29,976 nucleotides of DNA from Stenotrophomonas maltophilia (GCA_002387845.1 DGLB01000022.1:1-29976), one strand, 5' to 3'; shown: positions 7,164 to 15,490, counted from the stretch's first letter. Numbers and translations are program-made. Notes: a model not told the origin generated them from the letters alone.

Positions 7164-7838
7164 TCAGCGCGCGGCGCTGTCGTCGTCGCGGTGCGCGATG
7201 CCCGCGCCCATGCCGCCCCCCATGCCCACCCCCATGCCGCCGCCGGCACCTCCACCGCCGCCCTTGCCGCCGGCACGGTCGGCGTCGCCTCTGGGCCTGG
7301 CACCGGACGGTCGCGCCGGACCCTGTGCGGGAATGCTCACGCTGGGTGGGATGGGCTGCAGGTCCAGCGCTTCACGGATGAAGTCGCGCAGCGAGACCAC
7401 CAGTTCAGCGGTCTGTACCGGCCGCCCCTGCGCCAATTCGGTGGCCGCGACGGCGGCCAGGCGCACCTGTTCGTCGGTGCCAAGCAGAATGATGTCCGAG
7501 AGCGCCGCTTCGACTGCGTCGCGGATACGACGGGCCCGATCGCTGCCGGCATCTGCGGCGGCGTCGCCGTCTTCGGGGGCGCTGCTGGCCGCCTGGCGCA
7601 GGTCACGCAGGTGACGCGGGTCGACGTCCAGTGATCCGGTGAAGGAACCGCCCAGGGTTTTATAGGCTGCAATGAGGGTGCGCAGGCGCTCGTTGATCTG
7701 CCGGTTTTCGCGCTCGCGCCGCTGCTGCAGGGTCTGCATCACCAGCAGGCGGATACCCACGCCGATCAGGGTGATGACGGCCAGCCCGACCAGGGTCGAG
7801 AGCAAGGCCTGCCAGGAGCTGAAGTCCAGTCCGCGCAT
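7164..7838 (-). CDS. Membrane-anchored protein with Gly/Met-rich tail
   Basis: 224 aa. One N-terminal membrane helix (about residues 10-33, LLSTLVGLAVITLIGVGIRLLVM) is followed by a basic, charged helix (QQRRERENRQINERLRTLIAAYKTLGG), an acidic linker and a helical domain (about 100-165, including DIILLGTDEQVRLAAVAATELAQG). The last 35 residues are a GGKGGGGGAGGGMGVGMGGG-type low-complexity tail, with His-Arg-Asp-Asp-Asp close to the end. I do not recognise a named family. The ATG at 7838 follows AGGGGA. It lies downstream of the histone-like gene on the same strand, 99 bp away, but a hairpin separates them. Confidence 0.7.
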   Translation of the reverse strand: MRGLDFSSWQALLSTLVGLAVITLIGVGIRLLVMQTLQQRRERENRQINERLRTLIAAYKTLGGSFTGSLDVDPRHLRDLRQAASSAPEDGDAAADAGSDRARRIRDAVEAALSDIILLGTDEQVRLAAVAATELAQGRPVQTAELVVSLRDFIREALDLQPIPPSVSIPAQGPARPSGARPRGDADRAGGKGGGGGAGGGMGVGMGGGMGAGIAHRDDDSAAR

Positions 7839-7898
7839 TGAGAGTCCCCTTTCGCCAGACGCGATGCTGGCACGGCGGGTGTGGCCGCAACGTGGAAA

Positions 7899-7927
7899 CC
7901 GCTGCCCGCCCGGAAGGCGGACAGCGG
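7899..7927 (-). terminator. Hairpin after the histone-like gene
   Basis: CCGCTG-C-CCGCC, a five-base loop, then GGCGG-A-CAGCGG: an 11-bp stem with one mismatch, starting about 10 bp past the stop at 7938. On the minus strand only a short TTT follows, so it may be a weak or assisted terminator. Confidence 0.55.
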
Positions 7928-7937
7928 TGGCACGCGA

Positions 7938-8780
7938 TTACTTGCGGGCGCGCTTGGCCGGAGCCTTGCGGACAGCCTTCTTGGCGGTCGCGGTCTTCTT
8001 GGCAACGGCCTTCTTGGTGGCAGCGACCTTCTTGCCGACGACCTTCTTGGTCGCAGCGGTCTTCTTGCCGACCACCTTCTTGGCGGCCGCAGACTTCTTG
8101 GTCACGGCCTTCTTGGTGGCGGCAACCTTCTTGCCGACAACCTTCTTGGTCGCGGCGGTCTTGCGGGTCACGGCCTTCTTCGAAGCGGCGGCCTTCTTGC
8201 CGACCACCTTCTTGGCGGCAGCGGACTTCTTGGTCACGGCCTTCTTGGTGGCGGCGACCTTCTTGCCGACCACCTTCTTGGCGGCGGCGGTCTTCTTGGT
8301 CACGGCCTTCTTGGCGGTGGCGACCTTCTTGCCGACGGTCTTCTTGGCCGCCGCGGCCTTCTTGGTCACGGTCTTCTTGGCAGCAGCAGCCTTCTTGCCG
8401 GCCGCCTTGGTGGTCTTGGTCACGGCCTTTTCAGCAGCAGCCTTCTTCTTGGCAACCTTCTTGGTCAGGGCAGCGGCTTCAGCCTTGGCGTTGCTCTTGG
8501 CGGCTTCCAGCTTCTTCTTGGCGGTGGCCAGGCGCTTGCTGACGGTCTTGGCGGCCTTGTCGGCCTTCTTGGCAACAGTCTTCTCGGCCTTCTTGACGGC
8601 CTTCTTGACCTTGGCAACCTGGGTGGTGGCAGCCTTGCGGGCGCGCTTGACGCTCTTCTTCACCGAGGCCACGGCTTCTTCGGCGGTGGTGGCGATGGCT
8701 TCGCCCACATTGCCAGCGGTTTCTTTAACGCTTTCGACGCCCTGCGACAGGGACGTCGCCACACCGTTTCCATTGCTCAT
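7938..8780 (-). CDS. Histone H1-like Lys/Ala-repeat DNA-binding protein
   Basis: 280 aa. After a less basic N-terminus (MSNGNGVATSLSQGVESVKE, about 40 residues) the chain is almost only Lys, Ala, Thr and Val. From about residue 140 it is a tandem array of a 22-residue unit (TKKTAAAKKVVGKKVAATKK plus AV), itself two 11-residue halves, and it ends APAKRARK. This resembles eukaryotic H1 tails, Bordetella BpH1/HctB-like proteins and Pseudomonas AlgP, which bind DNA without sequence specificity and compact the nucleoid or affect expression. A perfect GGAGG precedes ATG 8780; a -10-like TATAGC lies at 8824-8829 (minus). Repeat number may vary between strains. DNA binding is inferred from composition. 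Confidence 0.85.
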   Translation of the reverse strand: MSNGNGVATSLSQGVESVKETAGNVGEAIATTAEEAVASVKKSVKRARKAATTQVAKVKKAVKKAEKTVAKKADKAAKTVSKRLATAKKKLEAAKSNAKAEAAALTKKVAKKKAAAEKAVTKTTKAAGKKAAAAKKTVTKKAAAAKKTVGKKVATAKKAVTKKTAAAKKVVGKKVAATKKAVTKKSAAAKKVVGKKAAASKKAVTRKTAATKKVVGKKVAATKKAVTKKSAAAKKVVGKKTAATKKVVGKKVAATKKAVAKKTATAKKAVRKAPAKRARK

Positions 8781-9264
8781 TTGTTGCCTCCAAGGGGGCT
8801 AGGTTGGTCAAATCGCTGGCGATGCTATACCGGCAATGCGAATCGTGGAACGACTTTTGCGCGTTGTCCATGTGCGCGATCAAGGACTTGCCGCCGCCGG
8901 CCGTGCGTGCGCGAGCACGCGCATTTCAGCAAACCCCTGAAAAACAGCATCGACATGCGTCATCGACAGGTACACAGCGGCTGTCGCAGGGTCGCCATCA
9001 GGCCGCTGCACATGCCGAAAATACCTGCGCCGCGGTCCTGGATACGAAGTACCGAACAGCGGTTTTGCGCGAAACGGATCGATCAACCCACCAACGCGGC
9101 GCCGCCATCGCGCGCTCACCCGGCATCGGCGATGGCGTGCGACAGGCTGCCCGATGGGCTGATTTTCATCGCCGGTTTAGGGCCTTGCCCACACACTCAT
9201 TCAGCTTGGTTTACCGTATACCCACGTTGCTCCCTGCCCTGCCCGTTCCCACGCCGGATCTGCC
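8781..9264. other. Divergent intergenic region, 484 bp
   Basis: It separates the minus-strand histone-like gene from the plus-strand HtrA gene and must carry both promoters. Only the TATAGC box for the histone-like gene stands out. Open frames crossing the region lack start context and family resemblance. I see no hairpin, REP or RNA gene in it. Confidence 0.5.
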
Positions 9265-10701
9265 ATGCGCCCGCTGCCCACTCTACTGACGCTTGCCCTT
9301 GCCGCCGCCTTCGGTGGATTCGTGGCTTCGGCCATCAACGCCCACCTGGATAACCGCGCCGAAGCCGCGCCGCTGCCGGCCACTGCACTGACCGTGCCGA
9401 CCACCGCTGCGCTGCCGGCGTCGGTGGCCGGGCAGCCGGTTCCGTCACTGGCCCCGATGCTGGAACGGGTGATGCCGGCGGTGGTCAGCGTCAACACCAA
9501 GCAGGTGGTGCGGGTACGCAACCCGTTCTTCAACGACCCGTTCTTCCGCCGCCTGTTCCCGGAAGTGCCGCAGGAACGCATCAACGAATCGCTGGGTTCG
9601 GGGGTGATCATCGACGCCGCCGAGGGCCTGGTACTGACCAATCACCACGTCATCGACAACGCCGACGACGTGCAGGTGACCCTGGCAGACGGGCGCACGG
9701 TGAAGGCCGAATTCATCGGTTCCGACGCCGATACCGACGTGGCGCTGATCCGCATTCCGGCCGGCAACCTGACCGAGATCAAGCTCGGCGACAGCACCCA
9801 GCTGCGCGTCGGCGACTTCGTGGTGGCCATCGGCAACCCGTTCGGCTTCAGCCAGACGGTGACCTCGGGCATTGTCTCGGCGGTCGGCCGCAGCGGCATC
9901 CGCGGGCTGGGCTACCAGAACTTCATCCAGACCGACGCTTCGATCAACCCGGGCAATTCCGGTGGCGCGCTGGTGAACCTGCAGGGCCAGCTGGTCGGCA
10001 TCAACACTGCCAGCTTCAACCCGCAGGGCAGCATGGCCGGCAACATCGGCCTGGGCCTGGCGATTCCCTCCAACCTGGCCCGCGACGTGGTCGACCAGCT
10101 GATCAAGCACGGCGAAGTGGTGCGCGGCACGCTGGGCATCGAGAGCCAGAACCTGACCCCGCAGCTGGCGCAGAGCCTGGGCCTGAGCGAAACCCGCGGT
10201 GCACTGGTGACCCGCGTGCTGGGCGGCTCCGGTGCGGCCGCCGCCGGGCTGAAGCCGGGTGACGTGGTGGTATCGGCGAACGGACAGCGCGTGGACAGCG
10301 CGCAGGCGCTGCACAACATTGAAGGCCTGCAGGCGGTGGGCAGCACGCTGACCCTGGACATCCGCCGCGACGGCAAGGCGCAGCAGCTGAAGGCCACGCT
10401 GAAGGAACAGGCGCGTGCGGTCAGCGGTGAGTCGCTGGACCCGCGCCTGGGCGGTGCCACCTTCGCCGACCTGCCCGAGTCGGCGCGTCAAGCCGGCCTG
10501 AGCGGCGTGGTGGTCAGCGAGGTCAAGCGCGGCAGCCGCGCGGCCACGAGTGGACTGGCCAGCGGCGACATCATCATCCAGGCCAGCGTCGGCGAGTTCG
10601 CCGACCTGGCCAGCTGGCGCGCCAACTTCCAGCAGCGTCCGCAGCAGCTGGTGCTGCGGATCGTGCGCGGCGGGGCCAGCGGTCAGCTGGTGATGCGCTG
10701 A
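9265..10701 (+). CDS. Do/HtrA-family periplasmic serine protease (DegP/DegQ/MucD type)
   Basis: 478 aa. A signal anchor or signal peptide (residues 1-24) and an Ala/Pro-rich spacer precede a trypsin-like domain. Its triad is His128 in TNHHV, Asp158 in TDVA and Ser232 in NPGNSGG. Two PDZ domains follow (about 270-365 and 385-478), as in DegP, DegQ and MucD; the second is shorter. The phenylalanine-rich FFNDPFFRRLF before the protease core resembles the LA loop. These enzymes degrade or chaperone misfolded envelope proteins. Start at ATG 9265; the RBS is poor. The downstream DUF883 operon also concerns the envelope but has its own promoter. Which paralogue this is cannot be settled here. Confidence 0.93.
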   Translation: MRPLPTLLTLALAAAFGGFVASAINAHLDNRAEAAPLPATALTVPTTAALPASVAGQPVPSLAPMLERVMPAVVSVNTKQVVRVRNPFFNDPFFRRLFPEVPQERINESLGSGVIIDAAEGLVLTNHHVIDNADDVQVTLADGRTVKAEFIGSDADTDVALIRIPAGNLTEIKLGDSTQLRVGDFVVAIGNPFGFSQTVTSGIVSAVGRSGIRGLGYQNFIQTDASINPGNSGGALVNLQGQLVGINTASFNPQGSMAGNIGLGLAIPSNLARDVVDQLIKHGEVVRGTLGIESQNLTPQLAQSLGLSETRGALVTRVLGGSGAAAAGLKPGDVVVSANGQRVDSAQALHNIEGLQAVGSTLTLDIRRDGKAQQLKATLKEQARAVSGESLDPRLGGATFADLPESARQAGLSGVVVSEVKRGSRAATSGLASGDIIIQASVGEFADLASWRANFQQRPQQLVLRIVRGGASGQLVMR

Positions 10702-10705
10702 ACCG

Positions 10706-10733
10706 GCGTGGTGTACCTTGACGTGCACCACGC
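10706..10733. promoter_or_regulatory. Dyad overlapping the DUF883-operon promoter
   Basis: GCGTGGTG and CACCACGC form a perfect 8-bp dyad with a 12-base loop that contains the -35 box at 10718-10723. It begins 5 bp after the protease stop. It may end the protease mRNA as a hairpin, or act as an operator on the next promoter. Confidence 0.4.
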
Positions 10734-10746
10734 AGGCACGTAACAC
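10718..10746 (+). promoter_or_regulatory. Sigma70-type promoter of the DUF883 operon
   Basis: TTGACG (10718-10723) and TAACAC (10741-10746) with a 17-bp spacer. The predicted start near 10753 gives a leader of about 80 nt before the ATG at 10836. Confidence 0.5.
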
Positions 10747-10835
10747 CCTCTACACCCCGGCGATGCTATTGATGGCGTTCGTTGCCGTCGGGGTCATCCG
10801 CGGTCACCTTCCCCATCGCATACAGGAGATACACG

Positions 10836-11201
10836 ATGAGCCCCACCAATACCGAGAACCTGAAGGAACACCTGGGTGAAGCCGGTTCGCACCTGAAGTC
10901 CGCCGCCAGCGCAGCCGGCAGCTCGATCAAGGGTGCGGCAGGTGCCGCCACGGATGAACTGCGTATCGGCAAAGCCAACGTCAAGGCCGAGCTGTCCGAC
11001 ACCGCCCTTTCCGGCCTGGCTGCTGCCGAGTTCGGCGGTGCCGCCGCCAAGGAACAGGTCGACGCACTGATGGACAAGGGCAAGGACCTGGTCGACAGCG
11101 CCGCCGAGCTGATCCGCGAACGCCCGCTGGCTTCGTTCGGCGTCGCCTTCGCCGCTGGCTGGATCATCGCCAAGCTGGCTCGCAGCGGCGGCGACAAGTA
11201 A
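10836..11201 (+). CDS. DUF883 (ElaB/YqjD) family membrane-anchored protein
   Basis: 121 aa. A long Ala-rich amphipathic helical region (MSPTNTENLKEHLGEAGSHL and on to about residue 88) is followed by ERPLASFGVAFAAGWIIAKLARSGGDK, a single C-terminal membrane helix. This layout and the ERPL...G..AG.I motif are those of the ElaB/YgaM/YqjD family. In E. coli YqjD is tail-anchored in the inner membrane and binds stationary-phase ribosomes. ATG 10836 has AGGAGA just upstream; the longer frame from 10782 crosses the leader. First gene of a three-gene operon that resembles yqjD-yqjE-yqjK in order. Confidence 0.85.
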   Translation: MSPTNTENLKEHLGEAGSHLKSAASAAGSSIKGAAGAATDELRIGKANVKAELSDTALSGLAAAEFGGAAAKEQVDALMDKGKDLVDSAAELIRERPLASFGVAFAAGWIIAKLARSGGDK

Positions 11202-11207
11202 TCCGGC

Positions 11208-11711
11208 GTGAGCGATCAGTCCCAGTTGCCCCCCGACAGTGGCGCGGCAAACCCGCCACCGGACGGTGATGCATACAAGGCTCCCGGCCTGGAAGAGAGC
11301 ATCCGTGACGTCGGCCAAGCCGGTCGCGCCACGGTGGATTCGGCCAAGCACACGCTGCGTTCGCTGCGGCGGCTGGCGTCGTTCGAGTTCGCGCTGGCCC
11401 GCAGCGCGTTCGGGCGGGCGCTGGCCTGGAGCGGGGTGGCGATTGTGTTCGGTGCTTCGGCCTGGCTGCTGCTGGCCGGCACCCTGATCGCGCTGATGCA
11501 GCGGTGGGGCCTGTCCTGGTTCCATTCGCTGCTGATCACCTCCCTGCTCAGCCTGGCGGTCACCGGCTACGCGGTCTGGCGGGTGTCGTTCTTCTTCCGC
11601 CATACCGGCATGCATGCCACCCGGCGCCAGCTGGCCCGGCTGGGTCTGTTCGACGAGCCGCACGACGACGATCCGGAAGGCCGCGATGACCACACGGAGC
11701 GCACGCCATGA
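11208..11711 (+). CDS. Holin-superfamily / YqjE-like membrane protein
   Basis: 167 aa beginning at GTG 11208, six bases after the DUF883 stop. A polar N-terminus with a basic amphipathic helix (SAKHTLRSLRRLASFEFALARS) leads to two membrane helices (about residues 70-93 and 103-123). A basic then acidic tail follows (DEPHDDDPEGRDD). The size, two-helix hairpin and position after a DUF883 gene fit YqjE-like proteins (phage holin superfamily III). There is no evident RBS, which suggests translational coupling. Function unknown; probably an inner-membrane partner of the DUF883 protein. Its 3' end overlaps the next gene by 4 bp (ATGA). Confidence 0.75.
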   Translation: MSDQSQLPPDSGAANPPPDGDAYKAPGLEESIRDVGQAGRATVDSAKHTLRSLRRLASFEFALARSAFGRALAWSGVAIVFGASAWLLLAGTLIALMQRWGLSWFHSLLITSLLSLAVTGYAVWRVSFFFRHTGMHATRRQLARLGLFDEPHDDDPEGRDDHTERTP

Positions 11712-12154
11712 AGTTTGAAGCCCTGCGCCAGCGGGTGAAGCGCGCCGAACAGGTGGTGGCGATCCGCAGCCACGAAACCCAGTGCAACTGGTTCACCCTC
11801 AGCCAGGCCTGGCGCGAGGGCTGGACGCCGTTGCGCATCATCACCGTGGGCCTGGCCGGTGGCTTCATCGCCGGCAAGCTGGAACCGGGCAAGACCCGTT
11901 TCCACGGCGCACGCTGGCTGCAGATGATCGGTTCGGTGTCCAACCTGCTGGCCAGCGCGCAGGCCGCGTTTGCCTCGATGCAGGCCGCCGAGGCCGCCGA
12001 CACCGCTGAACAGGCCGCTGACAAAGTGGATGGCGCGGCCGACGAGGTGGCACCTGCCGGTGCCCGCGTTCAGCCGCAGCCCGCGCAGGCTGCACCGCGC
12101 AGCGCACCGCAACCGCAGCCGGCCGAAGCCGCTACCGACGTTTCAGAGCGGTAA
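11708..12154 (+). CDS. Hypothetical protein, third gene of the DUF883 operon
   Basis: 148 aa. A basic N-terminus (MKFEALRQRVKRAEQVVAIR) precedes a weakly hydrophobic glycine-containing segment (LRIITVGLAGGFIAGKLEPG). A helical Ala/Gln stretch follows, and a Pro/Gln/Ala-rich, probably disordered tail makes up about the last 45 residues. The 4-bp ATGA overlap with the YqjE-like gene implies co-translation. Its position corresponds to yqjK in enterobacteria, but I see no clear sequence likeness to YqjK. Not recognised; a membrane-associated partner of the two preceding products is the best guess. Confidence 0.7.
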   Translation: MKFEALRQRVKRAEQVVAIRSHETQCNWFTLSQAWREGWTPLRIITVGLAGGFIAGKLEPGKTRFHGARWLQMIGSVSNLLASAQAAFASMQAAEAADTAEQAADKVDGAADEVAPAGARVQPQPAQAAPRSAPQPQPAEAATDVSER

Positions 12155-12222
12155 GCAGTAGCATTCCACCCCAACTTGTTCCGCCCGACCGCCGGTTGGG
12201 CACCACCTCGCAGGCGATCGGC

Positions 12223-13344
12223 ATGAGCGTTCCGGTGTCTTCTTCTTCCGATTCGATCGTGCCCGCGCCCGACGACGCCGAACCGGCTCCGCCGCAACCG
12301 GCTCCGCGCCCACGCGCGGCGATGTCGCTGGTGGTGCTGGCCACGTTGGCCGTCTGCTACACCCTGTGGGCCGCGCAGGACATCATTCTGCCGGTGCTGC
12401 TGGCGATGTTCTTCGCCCTGGTGGGCAACCCGATCCTGCGCTTTCTGGGCCGGCTGTGGATTCCACGCTTCCTGGCCGCGGTGCTGGTGATCGGGGTGGG
12501 CCTGAGCGGCGCGGCGGCGCTGGGGGTGCAGCTGGTCGGCCCGGCGATGGACTGGGCGCAGGAAGCGCCGCAGCAGCTGCGCAAGGTGGCCCGGCAGGTG
12601 CAGAACCTGACCAAGCCGGTGCAGCAGGCCAATCAGGCGGCGGAGAACTTTGCCCGCGCCGCCGGTGGCGAGACCAACCGCCGTGTGCAGATCGTGCGCA
12701 CCCAGCTGGACGACCCCTATCGGGTGCTGACCCGCGCCCCGAAGCTGGCCGCGTCGGTGCTGGCGGTGGTGCTGCTGACGCTGTTCTTCATGATTTACGG
12801 GCAGAACCTGCAGAAGCATGCCATCGCACTGTTTCCCAGCCGCCAGCAGCAGCGCTTCACCAGTGACATCCTGCGTTCGATTGAACGCGAGGTATCGCGT
12901 TACGTGCTGACCATCACCGTGATCAACACGCTGGTGGGGCTGGTGTTTTCCGGGATTCTGCTGCTGCTTGGCATCAGCCTGCAGGAGGCCCTGCTGTGGG
13001 GCACGGTGGCGGCGCTGCTGAACTTCGCGCCGTACGTGGGCCCGTTCATCGGCGTGACCCTGATGCTGCTGATGGGGTTCGTGGAATTCAACGACCCGTT
13101 CCAGGCGCTGCTGCCGGCGGCCTGCTACCTGGCCCTGCATACGGTGGAAGGCCAGGTGATCACCCCGATCGTGCTGGGCCGGCAGATGGCGATTTCACCG
13201 CTGATCCTGATCCTGGCGCTGATGGTGTTCGGCTGGCTGTGGGGGATGGTCGGGCTGCTGCTGTCGGTGCCGCTGCTGGTATGCATCAAGCTGGTGCTGG
13301 CACGGCTGGACGGGACCCAGGGGTGGGCGCGGCTGTTGGAGTAG
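12223..13344 (+). CDS. AI-2E family (TqsA/PerM-type) transporter
   Basis: 373 aa. After a Ser/Pro-rich N-terminus (about 35 residues) come about eight membrane helices. The large soluble loop between helices 3 and 4 (about residues 112-190, rich in Gln and Ala) and the motif NFAPYVGPFIG are diagnostic of the AI-2E transporter family. It includes E. coli TqsA, linked to AI-2 export, and PerM; some members act as Na+/H+ antiporters. ATG 12223 is chosen over a TTG at 12196; neither has a strong RBS. The HAD gene starts 10 bp after the stop, so the two are probably cotranscribed. Substrate unknown. Confidence 0.88.
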   Translation: MSVPVSSSSDSIVPAPDDAEPAPPQPAPRPRAAMSLVVLATLAVCYTLWAAQDIILPVLLAMFFALVGNPILRFLGRLWIPRFLAAVLVIGVGLSGAAALGVQLVGPAMDWAQEAPQQLRKVARQVQNLTKPVQQANQAAENFARAAGGETNRRVQIVRTQLDDPYRVLTRAPKLAASVLAVVLLTLFFMIYGQNLQKHAIALFPSRQQQRFTSDILRSIEREVSRYVLTITVINTLVGLVFSGILLLLGISLQEALLWGTVAALLNFAPYVGPFIGVTLMLLMGFVEFNDPFQALLPAACYLALHTVEGQVITPIVLGRQMAISPLILILALMVFGWLWGMVGLLLSVPLLVCIKLVLARLDGTQGWARLLE

Positions 13345-13353
13345 AATGACGGG

Positions 13354-14064
13354 GTGAATTTCCCTGTCCAAGCCATCACCCTCGACCTCGACGACACGTT
13401 GTGGCCGTTCGCCCCCATCGGGGCCCGCATCGACCAGGTGCTGCATGCGTGGATGCTGGAGCACAGCCCGGCCACCGCCGCGATGTACCCGGTGGCGGCC
13501 ATGCGCGAACTGCGCGAGCGCTCCTTCCGCGACAACCCCCACCTGCACTACGACCTGAGCGCGCTGCGCCGGTTGACCCTGCGTGAGGCCCTGGAAAACA
13601 GCGGGGCCAGCCTGGACCTGCTGGAGCCGGCCTACGAGGCGTTCTACGCCGCGCGCAACCAGGTGGAGTGCTACCCCGATGCCATCGACGCCTTGGCGCG
13701 GATTGCCGCGCGCGTGCCGGTGGCGGCGGTGAGCAACGGCAATGCCGACCTGGAACGCATCGGCCTGGCCCACCACTTCGCCTTCCAGCTGGGTTCGCGC
13801 GAACACGGCGCGGCCAAGCCGGCGGCCAGCATCTTCCATGCTGCCTGCGACCGCCTGGGCGTGGCCCCGACCCACGTGCTGCACGTGGGCGACCACATGG
13901 ACATGGACGTGGTCGGCGCGATGCAGGCCGGCCTGCGCGGCTGCTGGATCAACCGCGAAGCCCACGCCTGGACCCACCCTTCGCTGCAGCCTGACCTGCA
14001 GTTTGACACCCTGACCGGGCTAGCCGACTGGCTTGATGCCAACACCGCCGCAGCGCGCGCCTGA
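13354..14064 (+). CDS. yigB: HAD-family phosphatase, YigB-like
   Basis: 236 aa. HAD motif I is DLDDT (nucleophile Asp11, acid Asp13), motif II VSNGNA, motif III the Lys of AAKPAASIF, and motif IV GDHMDMD. A helical C1 cap lies between motifs I and II (about residues 20-105). VAAVSNGNADLERIGLAHHF and HVGDHMDMDVVGAMQAGLRGCWI closely resemble E. coli YigB, a phosphatase that dephosphorylates the riboflavin intermediate 5-amino-6-ribitylaminouracil 5'-phosphate. GTG start at 13354 with GGAG at 13338-13341. Riboflavin involvement is inferred from YigB; HAD substrate ranges are broad. It probably forms a unit with the preceding transporter. Confidence 0.85.
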   Translation: MNFPVQAITLDLDDTLWPFAPIGARIDQVLHAWMLEHSPATAAMYPVAAMRELRERSFRDNPHLHYDLSALRRLTLREALENSGASLDLLEPAYEAFYAARNQVECYPDAIDALARIAARVPVAAVSNGNADLERIGLAHHFAFQLGSREHGAAKPAASIFHAACDRLGVAPTHVLHVGDHMDMDVVGAMQAGLRGCWINREAHAWTHPSLQPDLQFDTLTGLADWLDANTAAARA

Positions 14065-14086
14065 TCCACCAAGGACCTCTTTCCGC

Positions 14087-15454
14087 ATGACCCAGATCGC
14101 CGGTTTCACCACTGATTCCTCCAAGGCCCTGCCGCTGCATGTGATGGAGCGCGAGCAGTTCGCCGCCTGGCGCGCGCAGCAGTCGCCGGCGCTGGTGGCC
14201 TGGCTGGACGCGCAGCACTTCAACGGCAGCGGCGGCAGCGTGGTGCTGCTGCCGGGCGACGCCGGGGTTGCCGGTGCCATTGTCGGTATTGGCGATCCGG
14301 GTGACGCTTACGCCTACGCCCATGCGCCGTTCGCCCTGCCCGAGGGCAGCGTGTGGCAGCTGGCCGGTGACCTGCCGCAGGAAATTGAAACCCTGCTGCA
14401 CCTGGGCTGGGGCCTGGGCAGCTACCGCTTCGCCCGCTACCGCAAGCCCAACCGCGCGCCGGCGCAGCTGGTGGCCAACCCTGCGGCGGAAGTGCGCGAT
14501 GTGATCACCGCCAGCCTGCGCGTGCGCGACTGGGTGAACACCCCGACCGAAGACATGGGCCCGCAGCAGCTGGAAGACGCCGCGCGCGAACTGGCCAGCA
14601 CGCATGGTGCGCAGATCGAGGTGATCACCGGGCAGGCGCTGCTGGAGCAGAACTTCCCCGCCATCCATGCGGTGGGTCGCGCCTCGCACCGTGCGCCGCG
14701 CCTGATCGCGCTGCGCTGGGGCCAGGCCGGTGCGCCGCACGTGGCGCTGGTGGGCAAGGGCGTGTGCTTCGACACCGGCGGCCTGGACATCAAGCCGGCC
14801 GACGGCATGCGCAACATGAAGAAGGACATGGGCGGTGCCGCGCACGCGCTGGCACTGGCCGGGCTGGTCATGGCCCAGCAGCTGCCGGTGCAGCTGACCC
14901 TGCTGATTCCGGCGGTGGAAAACGCGATCGGTCCGGACGCCTTCCGTCCGGGTGAAGTGATCGCCACCCGCAAGGGCCTGAGCATCGAGATCGACAACAC
15001 TGACGCCGAAGGCCGGGTGATCCTGTGCGACGCGCTCACCTACGCCAGCGAACAGAAGCCGGAACTGCTGCTGGACTTCGCCACCCTCACCGGTGCCGCA
15101 CGCATCGCCCTGGGCCCGGACCTGCCGGCGTTGTTCACCAACGATGACCGCGTGGCCCAGCAGTGGCTGGAAGCCGGCGACCGCACCCGCGACCCGATCT
15201 GGCGCATGCCGCTGTGGCGTCCCTACCTGCGTTACCTGCACAGCGGCATTGCGGACCTGGCCAACGCCGGCTCGCGCATGGCCGGCTCGGTTACCGCCGC
15301 GCTGTATCTGGAGCGCTTCATCGGTGAAGGCCAGCTGTGGGCACACCTGGATGTGTACGCCTGGAATGATGGCGAGCGCCCGGGCCGCCCGGCCGGTGGC
15401 GAGGCGCTGGCGCTGCGCTCGGCGTGGCAGATGTTGAAGACGCGCTACGCGTGA
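14087..15454 (+). CDS. M17 leucyl aminopeptidase family protein
   Basis: 455 aa. The C-terminal catalytic domain carries VGKGVCFDTGG (Lys224, Asp229), KPADGMRNMKKDMGG (Lys236, Asp247) and the family signature NTDAEGR (304-310; Asp306, Glu308, Arg310). These are the two-metal site and catalytic residues of M17 enzymes. The N-terminal part (about 1-130) is shorter and more divergent than in PepA, as in the PepB-like / leucyl aminopeptidase-like branch. Cytosolic release of N-terminal residues from peptides is expected. ATG 14087 has AAGGA upstream (14071-14075). It follows the HAD gene by 22 bp and ends at a strong hairpin, so it closes the transcription unit. Confidence 0.93.
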   Translation: MTQIAGFTTDSSKALPLHVMEREQFAAWRAQQSPALVAWLDAQHFNGSGGSVVLLPGDAGVAGAIVGIGDPGDAYAYAHAPFALPEGSVWQLAGDLPQEIETLLHLGWGLGSYRFARYRKPNRAPAQLVANPAAEVRDVITASLRVRDWVNTPTEDMGPQQLEDAARELASTHGAQIEVITGQALLEQNFPAIHAVGRASHRAPRLIALRWGQAGAPHVALVGKGVCFDTGGLDIKPADGMRNMKKDMGGAAHALALAGLVMAQQLPVQLTLLIPAVENAIGPDAFRPGEVIATRKGLSIEIDNTDAEGRVILCDALTYASEQKPELLLDFATLTGAARIALGPDLPALFTNDDRVAQQWLEAGDRTRDPIWRMPLWRPYLRYLHSGIADLANAGSRMAGSVTAALYLERFIGEGQLWAHLDVYAWNDGERPGRPAGGEALALRSAWQMLKTRYA

Positions 15455-15459
15455 CACCC

Positions 15460-15490
15460 ACGATCCCCGCCCCGGCGGGGATCGTCGTTT
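15460..15490 (+). terminator. Intrinsic terminator after the aminopeptidase gene
   Basis: ACGATCCCCGC, a CCCG loop, then GCGGGGATCGT: a perfect 11-bp stem starting five bases after the stop codon and followed by CGTTTCC. The T-run is short. Confidence 0.75.

Noticed and set aside
7672..9353. Long plus-strand open frames opposite the histone-like gene (376 and 490 codons)
   Set aside because: They mirror the Lys/Ala repeat codons of the minus-strand gene, giving artificial Leu/Gly/Ala- or Ser/Trp-rich repeats, and lack start context.
9445..10746. A 433-codon minus-strand frame opposite the HtrA gene
   Set aside because: Antisense shadow; the plus strand shows the full catalytic triad and PDZ domains.
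12070..13140. A 356-codon minus-strand frame opposite the AI-2E transporter
   Set aside because: Gln/His/Arg-rich antisense composition and no recognisable domain.
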